Below are positions 10,682-23,000 of a DNA stretch of 64,000 nt, one piece after another. The stretch is from Epiperipatus broadwayi (lineage: Eukaryota; Onychophora; Udeonychophora; Euonychophora; Peripatidae). Location of the stretch: positions 9,669,845 to 9,733,844 of the forward strand of contig JAQFVV010000027.1 in the NCBI GenBank assembly GCA_028023455.1. Reading direction: 5' to 3'. Both the position numbers and the translations under genes were made by a program. How positions within the stretch are numbered: the stretch's first letter is position 1; every line of letters begins with the position of its first letter. Under the pieces are notes generated by a model. It saw nothing but the letters and a program-made list of their open reading frames with translations. It had not been told where the DNA came from and ran no database searches.

Positions 10682-11726
10682 GGTACTTATAACGTAATCG
10701 GGCTTGGCTACTTGATGGCGTTCTGGCTCACCAAAACACCTAACAAATGCCGTTTACAAGGGCTGACTTACGGCTATAGAAAACATCTATGTTTGTCTTA
10801 GCTATTAGAAGGCCGTTTATGATGACGTAACGCAGAAATAATATGACCTATTTCTGCCTCGCGACAGTTATTGTGAATCCACACACTTGTCTTTCATGTA
10901 CAGTTTGATAAATATGTATGTTTACTTGGATTAGTCAAATTTTTACAATCTACGTTACACAATATTTGTATTTATAATTAATTTAATAAACATGAATTTA
11001 TAGTAATTTTCTAAACGGCCACACCCTTGTTTAGAGAATGTGTAAGGTGTAAAAGCTTGCCGAGTGTAGGTAAAAAAGAATTCGGCCGATATCGCATGCA
11101 AAATCTCGTTTTCACGTGAAATACCATGTAGTTGATAAAATGGATGGTGAATGCGTAACTTTTTCGCAGTTGCCGACAACAGAAGCCGAGTATTTCTGCT
11201 GTCCAATAAAAATATACATGATTTTTTGTAAATTTCATAGAAAGCACATATTATAAACATGTTTAATAAGTAAAGAAGACATTTATATGTGTTTGTTGTT
11301 GTTTAAAAAAGTTTGAGTTTCTTTCTTTTGTCCGACTACTGTTACGATTTTGATATTTTTTATTTTAGCATTACAAACAATAGAACACTAACCCTAAACC
11401 TAACCCTAACCCTACACAGTTGTTTTGTTATGTAGAAAGCAATAATTAAGCGAAAGACATCGCTAAATAGACATCGCAGAGTAGCAGCTTTGTCCAAAAA
11501 CAGTGATTTAAAAATAAAAAAAAAGGCTGTCGTTTACTAAATACAAAAAATTAAACAACTTTTTTAATAAAAAGGCATGAAAAAAAAAGTTATAGCAATT
11601 AATAAATTAATAACCAAAAAAAAAAACAGCGATTCGATTTAAAAATCACGCGGCCCCGAACATTGTATTGTATTGTTTTGCCAACAACGCCATCAAGTGG
11701 CCAAGCCTGATTACGTTATAATTACT
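10682..11726. mobile_element. hAT-like non-autonomous transposon with telomere-like repeats, copy 1
   Basis: CAAGCCCC occurs on both sides (10674-10681 and 11727-11734), an 8-bp duplication as made by hAT transposases. Terminal inverted repeats of about 45 bp start GGTACTTATAACGTAATC on the left and, reverse complemented, AGTAATTATAACGTAATC on the right. No transposase is seen. The interior (about 11215-11430) matches the element at 35440-36791, including a CCCTAA-type array. Confidence 0.75.
11388..11414. repeat. Short telomere-like CCCTAA array
   Basis: About four units of CCCTAA, including one CCTAAA variant, inside the hAT-like element. This is an internal part of a transposon, not a chromosome end. 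Confidence 0.75.
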
Positions 11727-11884
11727 CAAGCCCCTGATCCAAAAAAAGAAGTTTCTTCCTATTGCAGATTCAATATCATTCCATTTAGCAAGACAAAAAA
11801 GATTTCATTACCATGAGTTTTTAATTATCTTAGAGCAGAATAATAGCCCTATAAATAGCTAATTTAGTTGCAATATATTATATG

Positions 11885-12345
11885 TTTTTAGAACCATGTC
11901 AGACTAGAGTGCAGGTTCCTTAGATCAATTCCAGTTTTGGAATTTCTGGTACTTTAACTTCATATGAACTCCTGGGCAACAAAGCAATTATTTTACCCTG
12001 TGCAATGTAGTGTAGTGATAGAGTGTCAGACTTTGAAGCGTAAGATCTATGGATCGATTTTCAGTTCCGATACCTCAATCACTTAAAATTTTTATGAACT
12101 CCCAAGCAACTCCCGAGAAATAATCCAATTATTTTGCTCTGTGCGATTTAGTATAGTGGTACAATGTCAGACTCTGGAGCATGAAGTTCATCAATCGATT
12201 CCAGTTCCAACACTTCGAGTATATGAACTCCTGAGCGATAAACCAATTATTTTGCCCTGCAAGATTTAGTATAGTGGTAAAGTTCAGACTCTGGAGCTTA
12301 AGGTCCATGGATTGATTCCAGTTCCGGCACTTCAAAAACTTGCAC
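11885..12345 (+). mobile_element. Tandem cluster of four tRNA-derived SINE units
   Basis: Four related units at about 11885-11945, 12003-12080, 12145-12220 and 12262-12335 share a tRNA-like head (GTAGTGATAGAGTGTCAGAC, then GATCGATT or GATTGATTCC as B box, then CAGTTCCGGCAC). They are joined by a spacer with TATGAACTCC and CAATTATTTTG. The period is roughly 120-140 bases. The A- and B-box regions are visible but diverged. Confidence 0.65.
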
Positions 12346-12639
12346 TTATTATAAACTCCTGAGCAATAAAGCCATTCAAATTACTTATTTATTCACTATG
12401 ATAAATTATACTAACTTTTAACTCGTTAAAGCAAGAGCCATACATTGGAATCCAAATTGCATTTCAATATCTCCATCCGTTTTCTTATTTAAAAAAATTT
12501 ACCAAAATATTTGAATCAATTTATACTCTCGGGCAGTAATCCAGGTTAAAAGTAGCTGAAGACTTTTTTTCCTATTACCGGCTTTGGTCATAAATATTTT
12601 TTTCCATTAATTATAAAACTGAAATCTGCTTGTATTCAA

Positions 12640-12980
12640 AACATTAAGAACATTCTGTAGATCAGCCTTTGAAGTGATAAGACAAATACAATCATCTCTA
12701 AGTTGTTTGCTTTGCTATTTCTAAATTAATTTCACTATTCGCCACAAAAATTTTAATGCACTAGTGCATTTGGGTCACCAGTTATATATGAAATGTGAGT
12801 GTAACCTATGATGAAGCAAAACACTAACATTAAATTTTGTTTCAAATTGGACAAAGCTGCTACTGAAATGTTTGGAATGATTCAAACTGTGTATGAGCCA
12901 TGGGTCGCAAGAATGTTTCCAAATGGTTTGCAAGATTTCATGATAGCAGGAAAAACAATGCCACATTCTACATCATAACT
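12640..12980 (+). pseudogene. Mariner-type HTH (Mos1/GVQW-like) relic
   Basis: At about 12806-12900 the frame reads NIKFCFKLDKAATEMFGMIQ, matching the HTH opening of mariner transposases and GVQW3-like proteins. After a frameshift near 12900 it continues VSKWFARFHDSRK, matching the VFxWFxRFxxGR motif. A related relic lies at 44640-45060 and shares the upstream GCCACAAAAATTTTAA. No catalytic domain is seen. Confidence 0.6.
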
Positions 12981-13089
12981 TGTGATTCAGACTCTTAGTA
13001 TCGTACAACTTTTATGATAAATAGTTTAAACAACTTGCTACGTAACCCATGCATCGATTATAGATGGCGCTATAGGCAATAGAAAAATT

Positions 13090-13480
13090 TCATTTAAGAA
13101 AGCTCTATAAAATTCTTGCTAGACATAATGATATTATAGAAAAGATACAACTTTGTTGGATCAGGCAAGTGAAGCAAATTAATGGAAAAAGACTTCTTTA
13201 AAAAGTACTCTGAAGTGAACTCGAGTTCAACTTTGGTGAAGTAGATCTTGTTTAACATTATAAAGTTTATTTCAAATATATTCCAAGGAAATGCAATAAT
13301 GATTGCTTTTATTGGGGGGATATAGTATAGAAGAGAATATAATGGAAAGTTACGGTAAGACTAGAAATCAAAATACTTTAAAAAGTAATGATCAATGTGT
13401 AACCAATTAAAAGGCAGCATTACAAATCGTCAAATAAATGTGGATGTATTTATGTTACACTGACTGGTTTCTATCATTGT
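13090..13480 (+). pseudogene. LINE (family B) 3' fragment
   Basis: Reads like the C-terminal part of non-LTR RT ORFs: IIEKIQLCWIRQVKQINGKRLL, then SELEFNFGEVD. The layout matches the pieces at 58970-59450 and 60100-60720. Interrupted by stops. Confidence 0.5.
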
Positions 13481-13966
13481 AAAATTCATCTTTAATTTTC
13501 ATATAAATTATTTCTCTATTTTATTTGCCAAAGCATAAGTAAGACATTTTTTTTGATTCACACTTCCACTTTGATAAATGCACCATTAATGCTTTATATT
13601 CATGCAATATGTCAAAGTATTCAATATTTTAACATCATCTGAAGTCGTAACATTTCATTCTCCGAATTGTCTACTTTTCATTCATTCTGTCTTCATCCAT
13701 ATGTTCACAATTACAGTCTGATAATGGTAACTTATTTTTTAAATCCAACAGACTTTATCTGATTAAAATATGCAAATGAGAACATTTTTAACAAGAAGAC
13801 TTTAATCATAAATTCTGTCTTCCCCATATATAAATAACGATTCTTTAATTAGTTTAAAATTCTTTATAATTACATTCAATAAATATTGTTTGGAACTAAG
13901 ATTAATTTGCACAGAATGTTCAAATTATAATTTTATTTTTAAAAATTATTGACCATCGACTTACCC

Positions 13967-14026
13967 TCATATTCGTTCATATCGTGTTTCTGTTCTGCAG
14001 CCACCAATAAGAAATATAATTCCATC
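13967..14026 (-). CDS. M6PR: Receptor exon 7: terminal coding exon with YERI tail
   Basis: 60 bases, 19 residues plus TGA. It follows a pyrimidine-rich acceptor ending CTTTTTTAG and starts GAT GGA, so exon 6 LLVR reads on into DG as in relatives. The tail contains C238, a possible palmitoylation site, and ends Y244-E-R-I247, a consensus tyrosine sorting signal at the extreme C-terminus. Two bases after the stop lies GTAAGT (13959-13964), so the 3' UTR may continue in a further exon. Alternatively, an AATAAA at 13932-13937 could end the transcript. Confidence 0.83.
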   Translation of the reverse strand, partial: DGIIFLIGGCRTETRYERI

Positions 14027-17000
14027 CTAAAAAAGATAAAGTATTATGCTTACCAAATCAAAAAATATATCTAAATTTAATTACTTTGCTAATTTTAAGA
14101 CAAATAAAATAGTTTTTAAATGACAATAGTGGCATCTATCTTCTAGCTCCAGAAACTAAGAAGGAAATCAATAAATTATTGAAAGTAGTCCAAAAATTAA
14201 GAAAGAAATCAATGAAATCATGAAAGTAAAGTGATACCCTTCTTTCAATTTCAGAGTCTAAGAGAAAAATTCCTCTATATTTAGGTGAAAGTTAATGAAC
14301 TTCTGAAAATCTATAGCAGTAAACTAAAGAGAAATTCAGTGAATTATATAAATTACAAATAACTCTAAAATGTATTGTTTAATATGTCAATTGTTAAAAA
14401 TTTGAAAATGTGATACAAACATCTATAGAAAACAAAATCATGACTCAGGTATTAGAATGGGCTCATACTATAAACATTAACCTTAGGAAAAATACTTACC
14501 AGTATGTTGAAAGGTTTTGTCCACTGCCAATTAATAAAAACATAGTGGCTTGATGATTTTTGCCTATGACTGCAATTGTACAATTTTGTGAAAAGTCAGT
14601 TCCCCCTCAAATTTAAAATAGAATAAAATAATAATTATCTGATTGTGTCAATATCAACTATCAATCGTGTGAAAGACTGAAGATGAGACGAATTGTGCCT
14701 AAAAAGTCAGAGTATAACTAGAATCTTTACTTTCCAAACATGTGAACATTTAATTGCACTTACAAAGTTCTTCTACCGACAACTTTGATCAATCCCAGAG
14801 AAATAAAGGAATTGTCAAAGTATCAGTTAATTCAATATATGACTAGAACATTCTCTAAACCTGAATTCAAATACAGCAACATCTATTTTATTTCACCAAC
14901 AAACAATATACAATTTGAAGAAAAATTGAACATATTTTAGTAATTCATTCATTTGTAACAGTCATAAGGGAATCTCGACACATGTGCTGTCTGAATTTAC
15001 AAAGCTGATGAATACTCTCACTTTCTAAACACAAGATAGAGTCTTTAAAAAGATAAGAATGAATCACCTTAATGTTTTACCGAAATATATATATAGGCCA
15101 ATCTTAAGCATTTTGAAATGGGAATGCGAAGATCCTAATCATTTTTAATTTCATTCATTATATATTAATAAATGACATTTGTGAATTTTTTTACAATTTA
15201 CTGTACATCAGAATTAGAGGATGGAATTAAGTGATTGATTAAAATGTTCGCGCTCTCATTTCTAAATACTTAAGATTGGCCTATATATACACATTTAGAT
15301 AAAAAAGATAAGGTGATTCATTCTTATCTTATCAAAGACTCTATCCTGTGTTTAGAAAGTGAGAGTATTCTCAGCTTTATAAATTCATACAGCGCATGTA
15401 TTGAGAGGGTATGTGTGTGATTCCCTTATGACTATTAAAAATTATTGCACTAGATAAATAAATAATTAGTTATATATAATCCATTTATTTTAAATAAAAC
15501 AGAATGAGACCATTTGTATACATATGTGTATTTACTTCAAATGGTCAAATTTTAATCTTTAATCTTAAAAAAATTTGTCCATAATGTTGTCTTTATAAAA
15601 TTTAAAATAATCACATTCATTGACTATTTCAGTTTTATTTTAAATATGTGTACATATATAAGCGTGTTTATTCTTTGTACATCTGTTATTTCAGGCAGCT
15701 TTATATTCTACATTAATAAAATTTATTACACCTTATATGCACCTATGCTAAATATCAATTTTTATAGTATGTAAAAAATTTCAAGTAAAAAATATGAGGA
15801 CAATTTGAAATATGTTGTTACCCAACATTTAATATCCTTCAACTGTAATAAATTTTGAGAAGATGGTTATATTTTATTCTAGGTTTCAATATATTTTGGT
15901 ATTTTATAACACAACCAGTAATAAATTACGATATCAGCGCCATCTGCCTTTAAGTAGAGAAGTTAACCTGCAATGGTAATTTCTAAACATTTAGTAACTC
16001 TCTCCATATACTAGTGCCACCAACAATAATTATGTTATTGCACGACAGTAGCAATTTATTGCCTAAGCGTAGAAATTAATTTCAAACTCAACTAAGCTTT
16101 ATTTAATAGAAAGTATTTGAATACTAGGGCAGTGATTCGTGGAGTGAGATCTAGAATTTATCTCTGTATCAAATCATGCAGACCATTTATGTTATGAGTG
16201 AATAAACAAATAATTGAAACTGATTTTTACACTAGGGTTAGGAAAAACAAAAACAATCATTCTAAAAATATTACCATAGTTTAATTAAATAAAATTTATC
16301 AGAAATTCCCTTTTTGTAGACAAAGAATACTGTGGAAGGTTCTGTTACTAAAAATAAAATATCTTTTTACAAAAGTTATCACAGTCGGTCATCGGTAAAT
16401 ATATATATTTCCTCTGATTAAAACTTAATTCCTTTATTTTTTATTTACATGGAACTTGAAATTAAAATAAAAAAATAAATACAGATTACAGAAAAAAAAT
16501 CTGATAATACTTACATTGTCATTATCATCAGAAAACATGATCTAACTATTTGTTCACCAATTCTTTCCGGTTTTATCTAATCTTTGTAAGAAAGCTTTAT
16601 GAAGGCGAGAAAGTTGCACATCAATGTTTAACGCCATCTGTCCACATTCTATGGGGTTTTCTCTTTTTATTTATCATTTACATATCAAAAAATTGGGATT
16701 TGTAGATTCTGATCATCACTGTTTCGACATGTACATCTGACAATTGTAACTTCCCAACTACTAAAATATTCAATAAAATTTCTCCGCAAATTCTTTTTTT
16801 CCTTTTATGCAATTCTTTTTTGAAACTACTTGCCCCCAAACCAATTCTCAATAACTTTTCTATAGCATTTTCATTGAAAGGTTAACACTATTCTTGCTGA
16901 AGATTTTATCATCACCCATGTAATAAGCTTTTAAATATGAACACGATCGCGACATTGTATTTGTTTTCTCTCACCACATTTATGCCACCTAGTCTAACCT

Positions 17001-20000
17001 TTAGTAATCAATAGAGACTAAATGATAATGCTTAATAAATCCCTATGCAGTGTTGTCCTATCTGATATCCCCAGAATAATTTACGCTTATGGCTTTTATC
17101 AGTGAGGAATTTGAATCTGGAAGCAGTGCACTTGGATCTTTTAGATCTAATGCATCTTTCCTCTACGAACCATGTTTTACTTATTATTTTACTATCAAGC
17201 TACCTCCATCCAAATTGGAAAACCCATTAATATTTTCAATCTAAGCTAATTTACTTGTACAGTCATACAGATGTGAAATCAGATCAACCATATTGGCTTT
17301 TGACCGCCTCTAAAATGATCATGTGATATTGACTTTAGGCGCCTCTATTCTTTGGATTATATTATTATAAAATACTGATATCGCGATCCCAGCTTACACT
17401 AAATGGAATAAGCATAGCGAGAGAAAACGAATTAGCCATTGAACAGCATTATGTAAACTGAGATCACGTTGATGTCTTATTGGTATTTACATTTAATTTG
17501 ATTTGTATTTTAAATGTCTTTATTTTTCCCCCAAATTCTTGTAGGCGTTCGGTTCTGAGTTATTTTTAATTTTATTTTCACTAATGACATTATTTTTAAA
17601 ATATGCATTACTTTTAACATTGTGTAATCCAGTTCCATTAACCTTGATTCTTCTTTTCTCTTTCTCAAGCAAAATTGTTTTTTCATCAACCATATTTAGG
17701 TGTGCTCCATATCGCTCTATGTTTTTGTTTACTATCCGTAATATTCATTTCAGTTTTCATCTTCTTTAGCAATTATCACTCTATACTAGAGTCATCTATT
17801 GTAAGCTTGAATAACACACCAGTTGATATGATGTTATAAAATCTTCAATTCCAGAACAAATGGTTTCTAGCTTTGACCTTCAACTGTGAATTCCAGTCTT
17901 AGCTGACTAAGTCATAAGTCAGAGACCACTTGGAATGAAGATGATTTTATATTGGCATTATATCATCTTTATGTCCATTGATTACTCTAGCTTACAGTAG
18001 CAGGTTCTAGAGTAGTCAAGATAACTACTCTTTGGAAGCATATATATGTAGTAAGCATAGGAGAAATCATGTGATGTTGTTGCTGTTCTCCAATAATTAC
18101 GATATCATCTGCATACTTTCAATTATTTATTCCCAATCAACGTTTTTAATCTAATTATTTGACTGCATTGGCCATAAAAATTGGAGCATTAACAATTTGA
18201 ACAATGACAAGAAATAATATCGACGTTATAACATGTTCTCCCCAAAATATTTAAATATTATAAAGCAATCATAGATGTCTGCAGAGCAGTGATAAAACAA
18301 CTCATGACCATTGTATCACTACATTTCGTGGTTGTGAAAAGGTCCGATTTATAAATGATCACCAGTCATAAACCTTTCCATGAGTTAATAAAAGGCATAA
18401 ATGAAGATATTTCATGATCATAGGACATACTTTGACTCAGCCATCATGCTCAAAAAATCCTCATCCTCAATGCTACAGCATTCAGAACAAAGAATAGTCC
18501 TTTTAAAATGGTGGCTTGACTGTTAACATTCTATATATTATACCGGTTCATCTAAACCCTGTTAAGATGAGCATGTGCACATATTGAACATGAAAAAAAA
18601 TATGGCGACATGCCGGGTAAGAAGCAATTTTAAATCTTTTACAATCGCCTTGATGCAGTCATAATAACAGTTATTAAAGTGTTGGCTTTTATAGCTAATA
18701 TGCTAACACATCGAATTATAAATTATAAGCCTTAATTATTGGCTTTTCTTGTGTGTGCGAGTATATGATATATTCACAGACCCCTCTCATTTTATAACGA
18801 CTTAGTTTTGTTTATGTAGATGGTATACACACCCCCTTTAATGACTTTATTACGTATTTTAGGCCATTTGCTTACTCAATACCATCTTATGCTTGGCCAT
18901 ACGAAGTGTGCCTGTCACAATATAATGGATTGTTTATATAGACACAGGCATTTATATTATGTTTTATCTCTGTGGCCATTTGTTCCACTCTAACTTTGTT
19001 GATTATATATACATATTTTATAAAAATTCGTAATCATTCCCTCTCAATAAACACTCATTTCTAAGTACAACTGATATATCTTGCTTATAACACTTCTTTC
19101 ATATACACTTCAATGCAAACAAATTTTCTTAAAAACTTTATTTTCCTTACAGTTTCGACTGTCCAGCAGTCTTCATCAGAGCTACAAGATTTGAATAATA
19201 TAAATACATAACCATCATTTCACATATATATAAAATACACATAGATATGTATCAAAATATACACATATATTCCCTTCATACAACTGATCCTAGAATATTG
19301 CATTTCTTTATCATTACTGACTGCATCATCATTTGAAATTTATCAATCTTGAAATGTTATATAGATGAACAGATTTGTGGCAATACTCCAGGTAATCCAC
19401 AACAGGCACATAATCCTGTTAAACTTAGAGAAGTCCAACAGTTTTTATTTTTGAACTTAATGAAACATATCAATTTTTTTTTTCAGACACTTTTTAATAT
19501 CTCCAACAGTAAGTAAAAAAAAAAATAAAGATGTCGTTATGTATTTCCATCTTATATCAAAAATGTAGTGCCAATACAATAGATATTCTTGTTATTTTGT
19601 CCAAACCCTGTATCTCCTGGTTATTTTGGCCTACAAAATCTTAAACTTTTACTTTTTGAATTCACATATAAAAATTTCATCTATCCTTAAATAAACTTAT
19701 GCATAAATACAATATTTTTATGAGCTTCTGTGTATTTGTGTGATAAAATTACCATTCACTATTTTTAATTAATACAATGCGCTTGAACATATAAAGGCGA
19801 AACTATAAAATTATAAATTTTAATATGGGCTAAGCGCTTTCAGAGCCTGCTTACTCCATATTCATAGCCTTAAAATGTATTCAAATCGTTACATGCAAAT
19901 TTATGCAAAACATCTCAGACCATTTATTTTTTTGAAATCACAAAGCATGTGTCTTTCCTATTTATAGCATTTATGTCACTAGCGATGAAGCAAGTCTCCT

Positions 20001-23000
20001 TAATCTTCCTTTTGGCATCGCTTCTTTTAGTACACACTATCTCAGTCCTGGAGGGTTTAAATACATGATTGGCTGCCTTTTGATGATCAACAAGTATAGA
20101 ATTGTCTTTATTTTTGTTTAGCAATCTATTATATGCATACTTATGTTGAAACAATCTGATACTGACTGTGGAGTTGATTCTAGGTTTATTCTATCCTTAG
20201 TGTTATTAATTATTCTGTTAGTGTTTGACGGAGTTCTAAATCATACTTTAAATTCATTATGTAATTTTTTAACAAAAATGAGATATAAGGTTTTTAAAAA
20301 CTTATCTAATTATATGTAAAAACTTTTCTATCAAAACTATTGAAGTAAGCGCTCTAAAATTATCATAGTATGAATTCTATTTCTTAATTCCAGAGACTGA
20401 TAGCTACATCAAATTGGAAATAACTACTTCTGACTTTTTGATAATTACAATACTAATCATAATAAATTTAAAAAAAAAACCCTGAGCACTCAGTCCTTGG
20501 GGCAACCTTAAAACATTATAAAACAATGAGTTATTGAATGATAAAGGACTTTAAATGTAAAATATATTCTTATTAAGACACTATTACTTTTCCACACTTT
20601 GTTCATTAAAACTTGGACAAATGTTGCGGTGATAGTTTAATGTCAATATTTTTAAAAAAATAAATCTAAACATATATGCTACTATGTCATATTACTTTCC
20701 ATACTCTCTGTTCATCAAAACTTGAGTCTATTATCGCAAGGTTTTGACACTAACATCTTTCTAAAAACAATGCTGAAGTAATATTTATAATCTTTCTTTT
20801 TCTTTAATTTATATGCTGACGATATTATTAAATACAAACAGTTGTATCCCCTTTCTTATACATTTATTTCTATGCAACATTTTGTTCTGATTGTTTAATT
20901 TTCCTACAGTTTCGAATTTGCAGCAATCTTCATCAGAGCTACAAAATATGTGTGTGTATATATATATATAGGAATACAATAGAAATGGCTAATATAAAAG
21001 TCGACCAGTAACAAAAAAATACTGCTTTTCTGGACCAGACTTTAAAATAACATTTCTCTCTGAATAAATTTGAAAAATTAGTGTAGCAAACCAATCATTT
21101 TTAAATGTATTTTTGACAAAAATTGACAAGGATATTTAAGACTAATCATAGTATTCTGTTGCTAAATTATACAATCTGCCTTTGAGCAAAGCAATTTAAT
21201 ATACATCATCTGATGTTTCCTTGATACTATTTCTTTTCTTTAAATTTTTCAATATCTAAATAAGAAGGCAATTGCAAATGACCCCCTCCCCAACTGATGA
21301 TACCTACATACATAATGACAAATACACTATGTATATCTATACATTTACATTAGTTATATTTTTTTTTTATAGGAGTCCCGATGCAATGAATGTTAAATGT
21401 TAGGCCAATTCTTCTTCTAGTAATACCATTATGACTTATATTGGAATTTGGAAATGATTTAGTCTTCTTCGAAGGTCATTCCCTCTTCAATAAGTTCAAT
21501 CTGAAACATTGATTACAACATCGCATGGTGATCACATGTAAATTCTTAAAATCAAATAATTAAATATGTGAAAGGTCATGTGTTACAGAAATGAGGTCTT
21601 AAAAAAATATACAGAAACTATCTGGTGTCAGATCTATAAATCTATGTGATGAGTTAACTAAGTTTGAAATGTTATAGGTTTTTTTTTAATTTCGCATTAA
21701 TAGGCTGAATACTATCAAGTGGTAAAAAGTAGCTTCTAGATATCTGTTTTGAATCCTAGTCTTCACTGATGGAGGCAAAAGCAGAAACCATTTGGGCTGA
21801 AGCTGGTGATTTTATAGCATTATACCATAATATTCACTGATTATTCAAGCTTATACCAGATGACTCATGAGTAGGGTTAAGATAACTGTTAATGTTAATC
21901 ATCATAATATTTAATTTCTGCTCTCATTTTCCAATGTAATTTTTGAGATTTCTATAACTTTTTCTCACCATTACATCTTTTTTGTTTTGAAATTTAACAT
22001 ATACTTCAATTAATCATCTTCATCCTATATTTTCATTCATACAGTGTGTGAATTTCTTCCAAAAATCAAACATCCACAGATATTTTAAAGCTATATCGGT
22101 GTCCTCTGTTCACTAATAGCCAAATGAGCACTGAATTTGTTAAAAGATACTATTACTCCCATGGCATTAGTCATCTAGTGTCCATTAACAAAATCAATGT
22201 TCACAAAACTATCTATGAAGTTAGAGGGCACTAATGTCAAGCTTCATTACCATTAATGCTTTCAACTACATATTATGATAATAAAAACATTACGATAATA
22301 ATCTTTTAATACTTACTCTCACTAACAGGGGAAAATCCATCCAAAATTCATAATTAGGGATCAGTTCTATTCCTCTTGCTCCTCGAACACAATAAAGACA
22401 GGTTATTCCTCCAAATAAATAAGCGGATGAGGCAATAAAAAATCTGCAATGACACAATGGTTGCATTTATTAATTATCTGTATTTACTAGTGTATTGTTT
22501 TAAAAGTTTATGGCGTCTATTTATTAAGGACTCAAAAGTATCCACGTCAAACAGAACTCACGGCAAGGTCTATTCATAATAATCCAAATTTGCCAACTAT
22601 TGTTTCTGGTAACAGCCTTTTATCAGTGGGTAGTTTTGCATTTAGTTAAATCAGAAACCAATCTAAGGATATGGATAGGACAACACTAGATAGAAATTTA
22701 AAAGCACCAATAAGAATAGGCTTTGCTTTTGGAAAACAGTGTAAGCTGAAAACATGGTGATTTTATTGCTTTGTTTTATTTATTATTTTGTATTGATTTA
22801 AAAAGATTGTAAAAGACCTATTAAGAGATGAATGAGATGGATAGATGAAATAAATAAGTTTGCTGGTGTGACGAGGAGAAACTGGACATAGGAGAAACTG
22901 GCTTAAATTTGGAGAGATCTGTACTGAATTGATAATAGTTGAAAATAATGATTGATTGCATATTAATATGCATTAGCATAACTTTGACCATGAAATCAAA

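Noticed and set aside
10955-11260. 101-codon minus-strand frame inside the hAT-like element
   Set aside because: It overlaps a second frame of similar length, shows no transposase motif, and is not preserved in copy 2.
11885-12345. Functional tRNA genes
   Set aside because: Boxes are diverged, no acceptor-stem pairing is seen, and the units continue into a common SINE spacer.
19150-19192. Annotating a functional hammerhead ribozyme
   Set aside because: CTGATGA and GAAA are present, but an extra base separates the core from stem II and no stem III or cleavage site could be drawn. Kept as a finding only.
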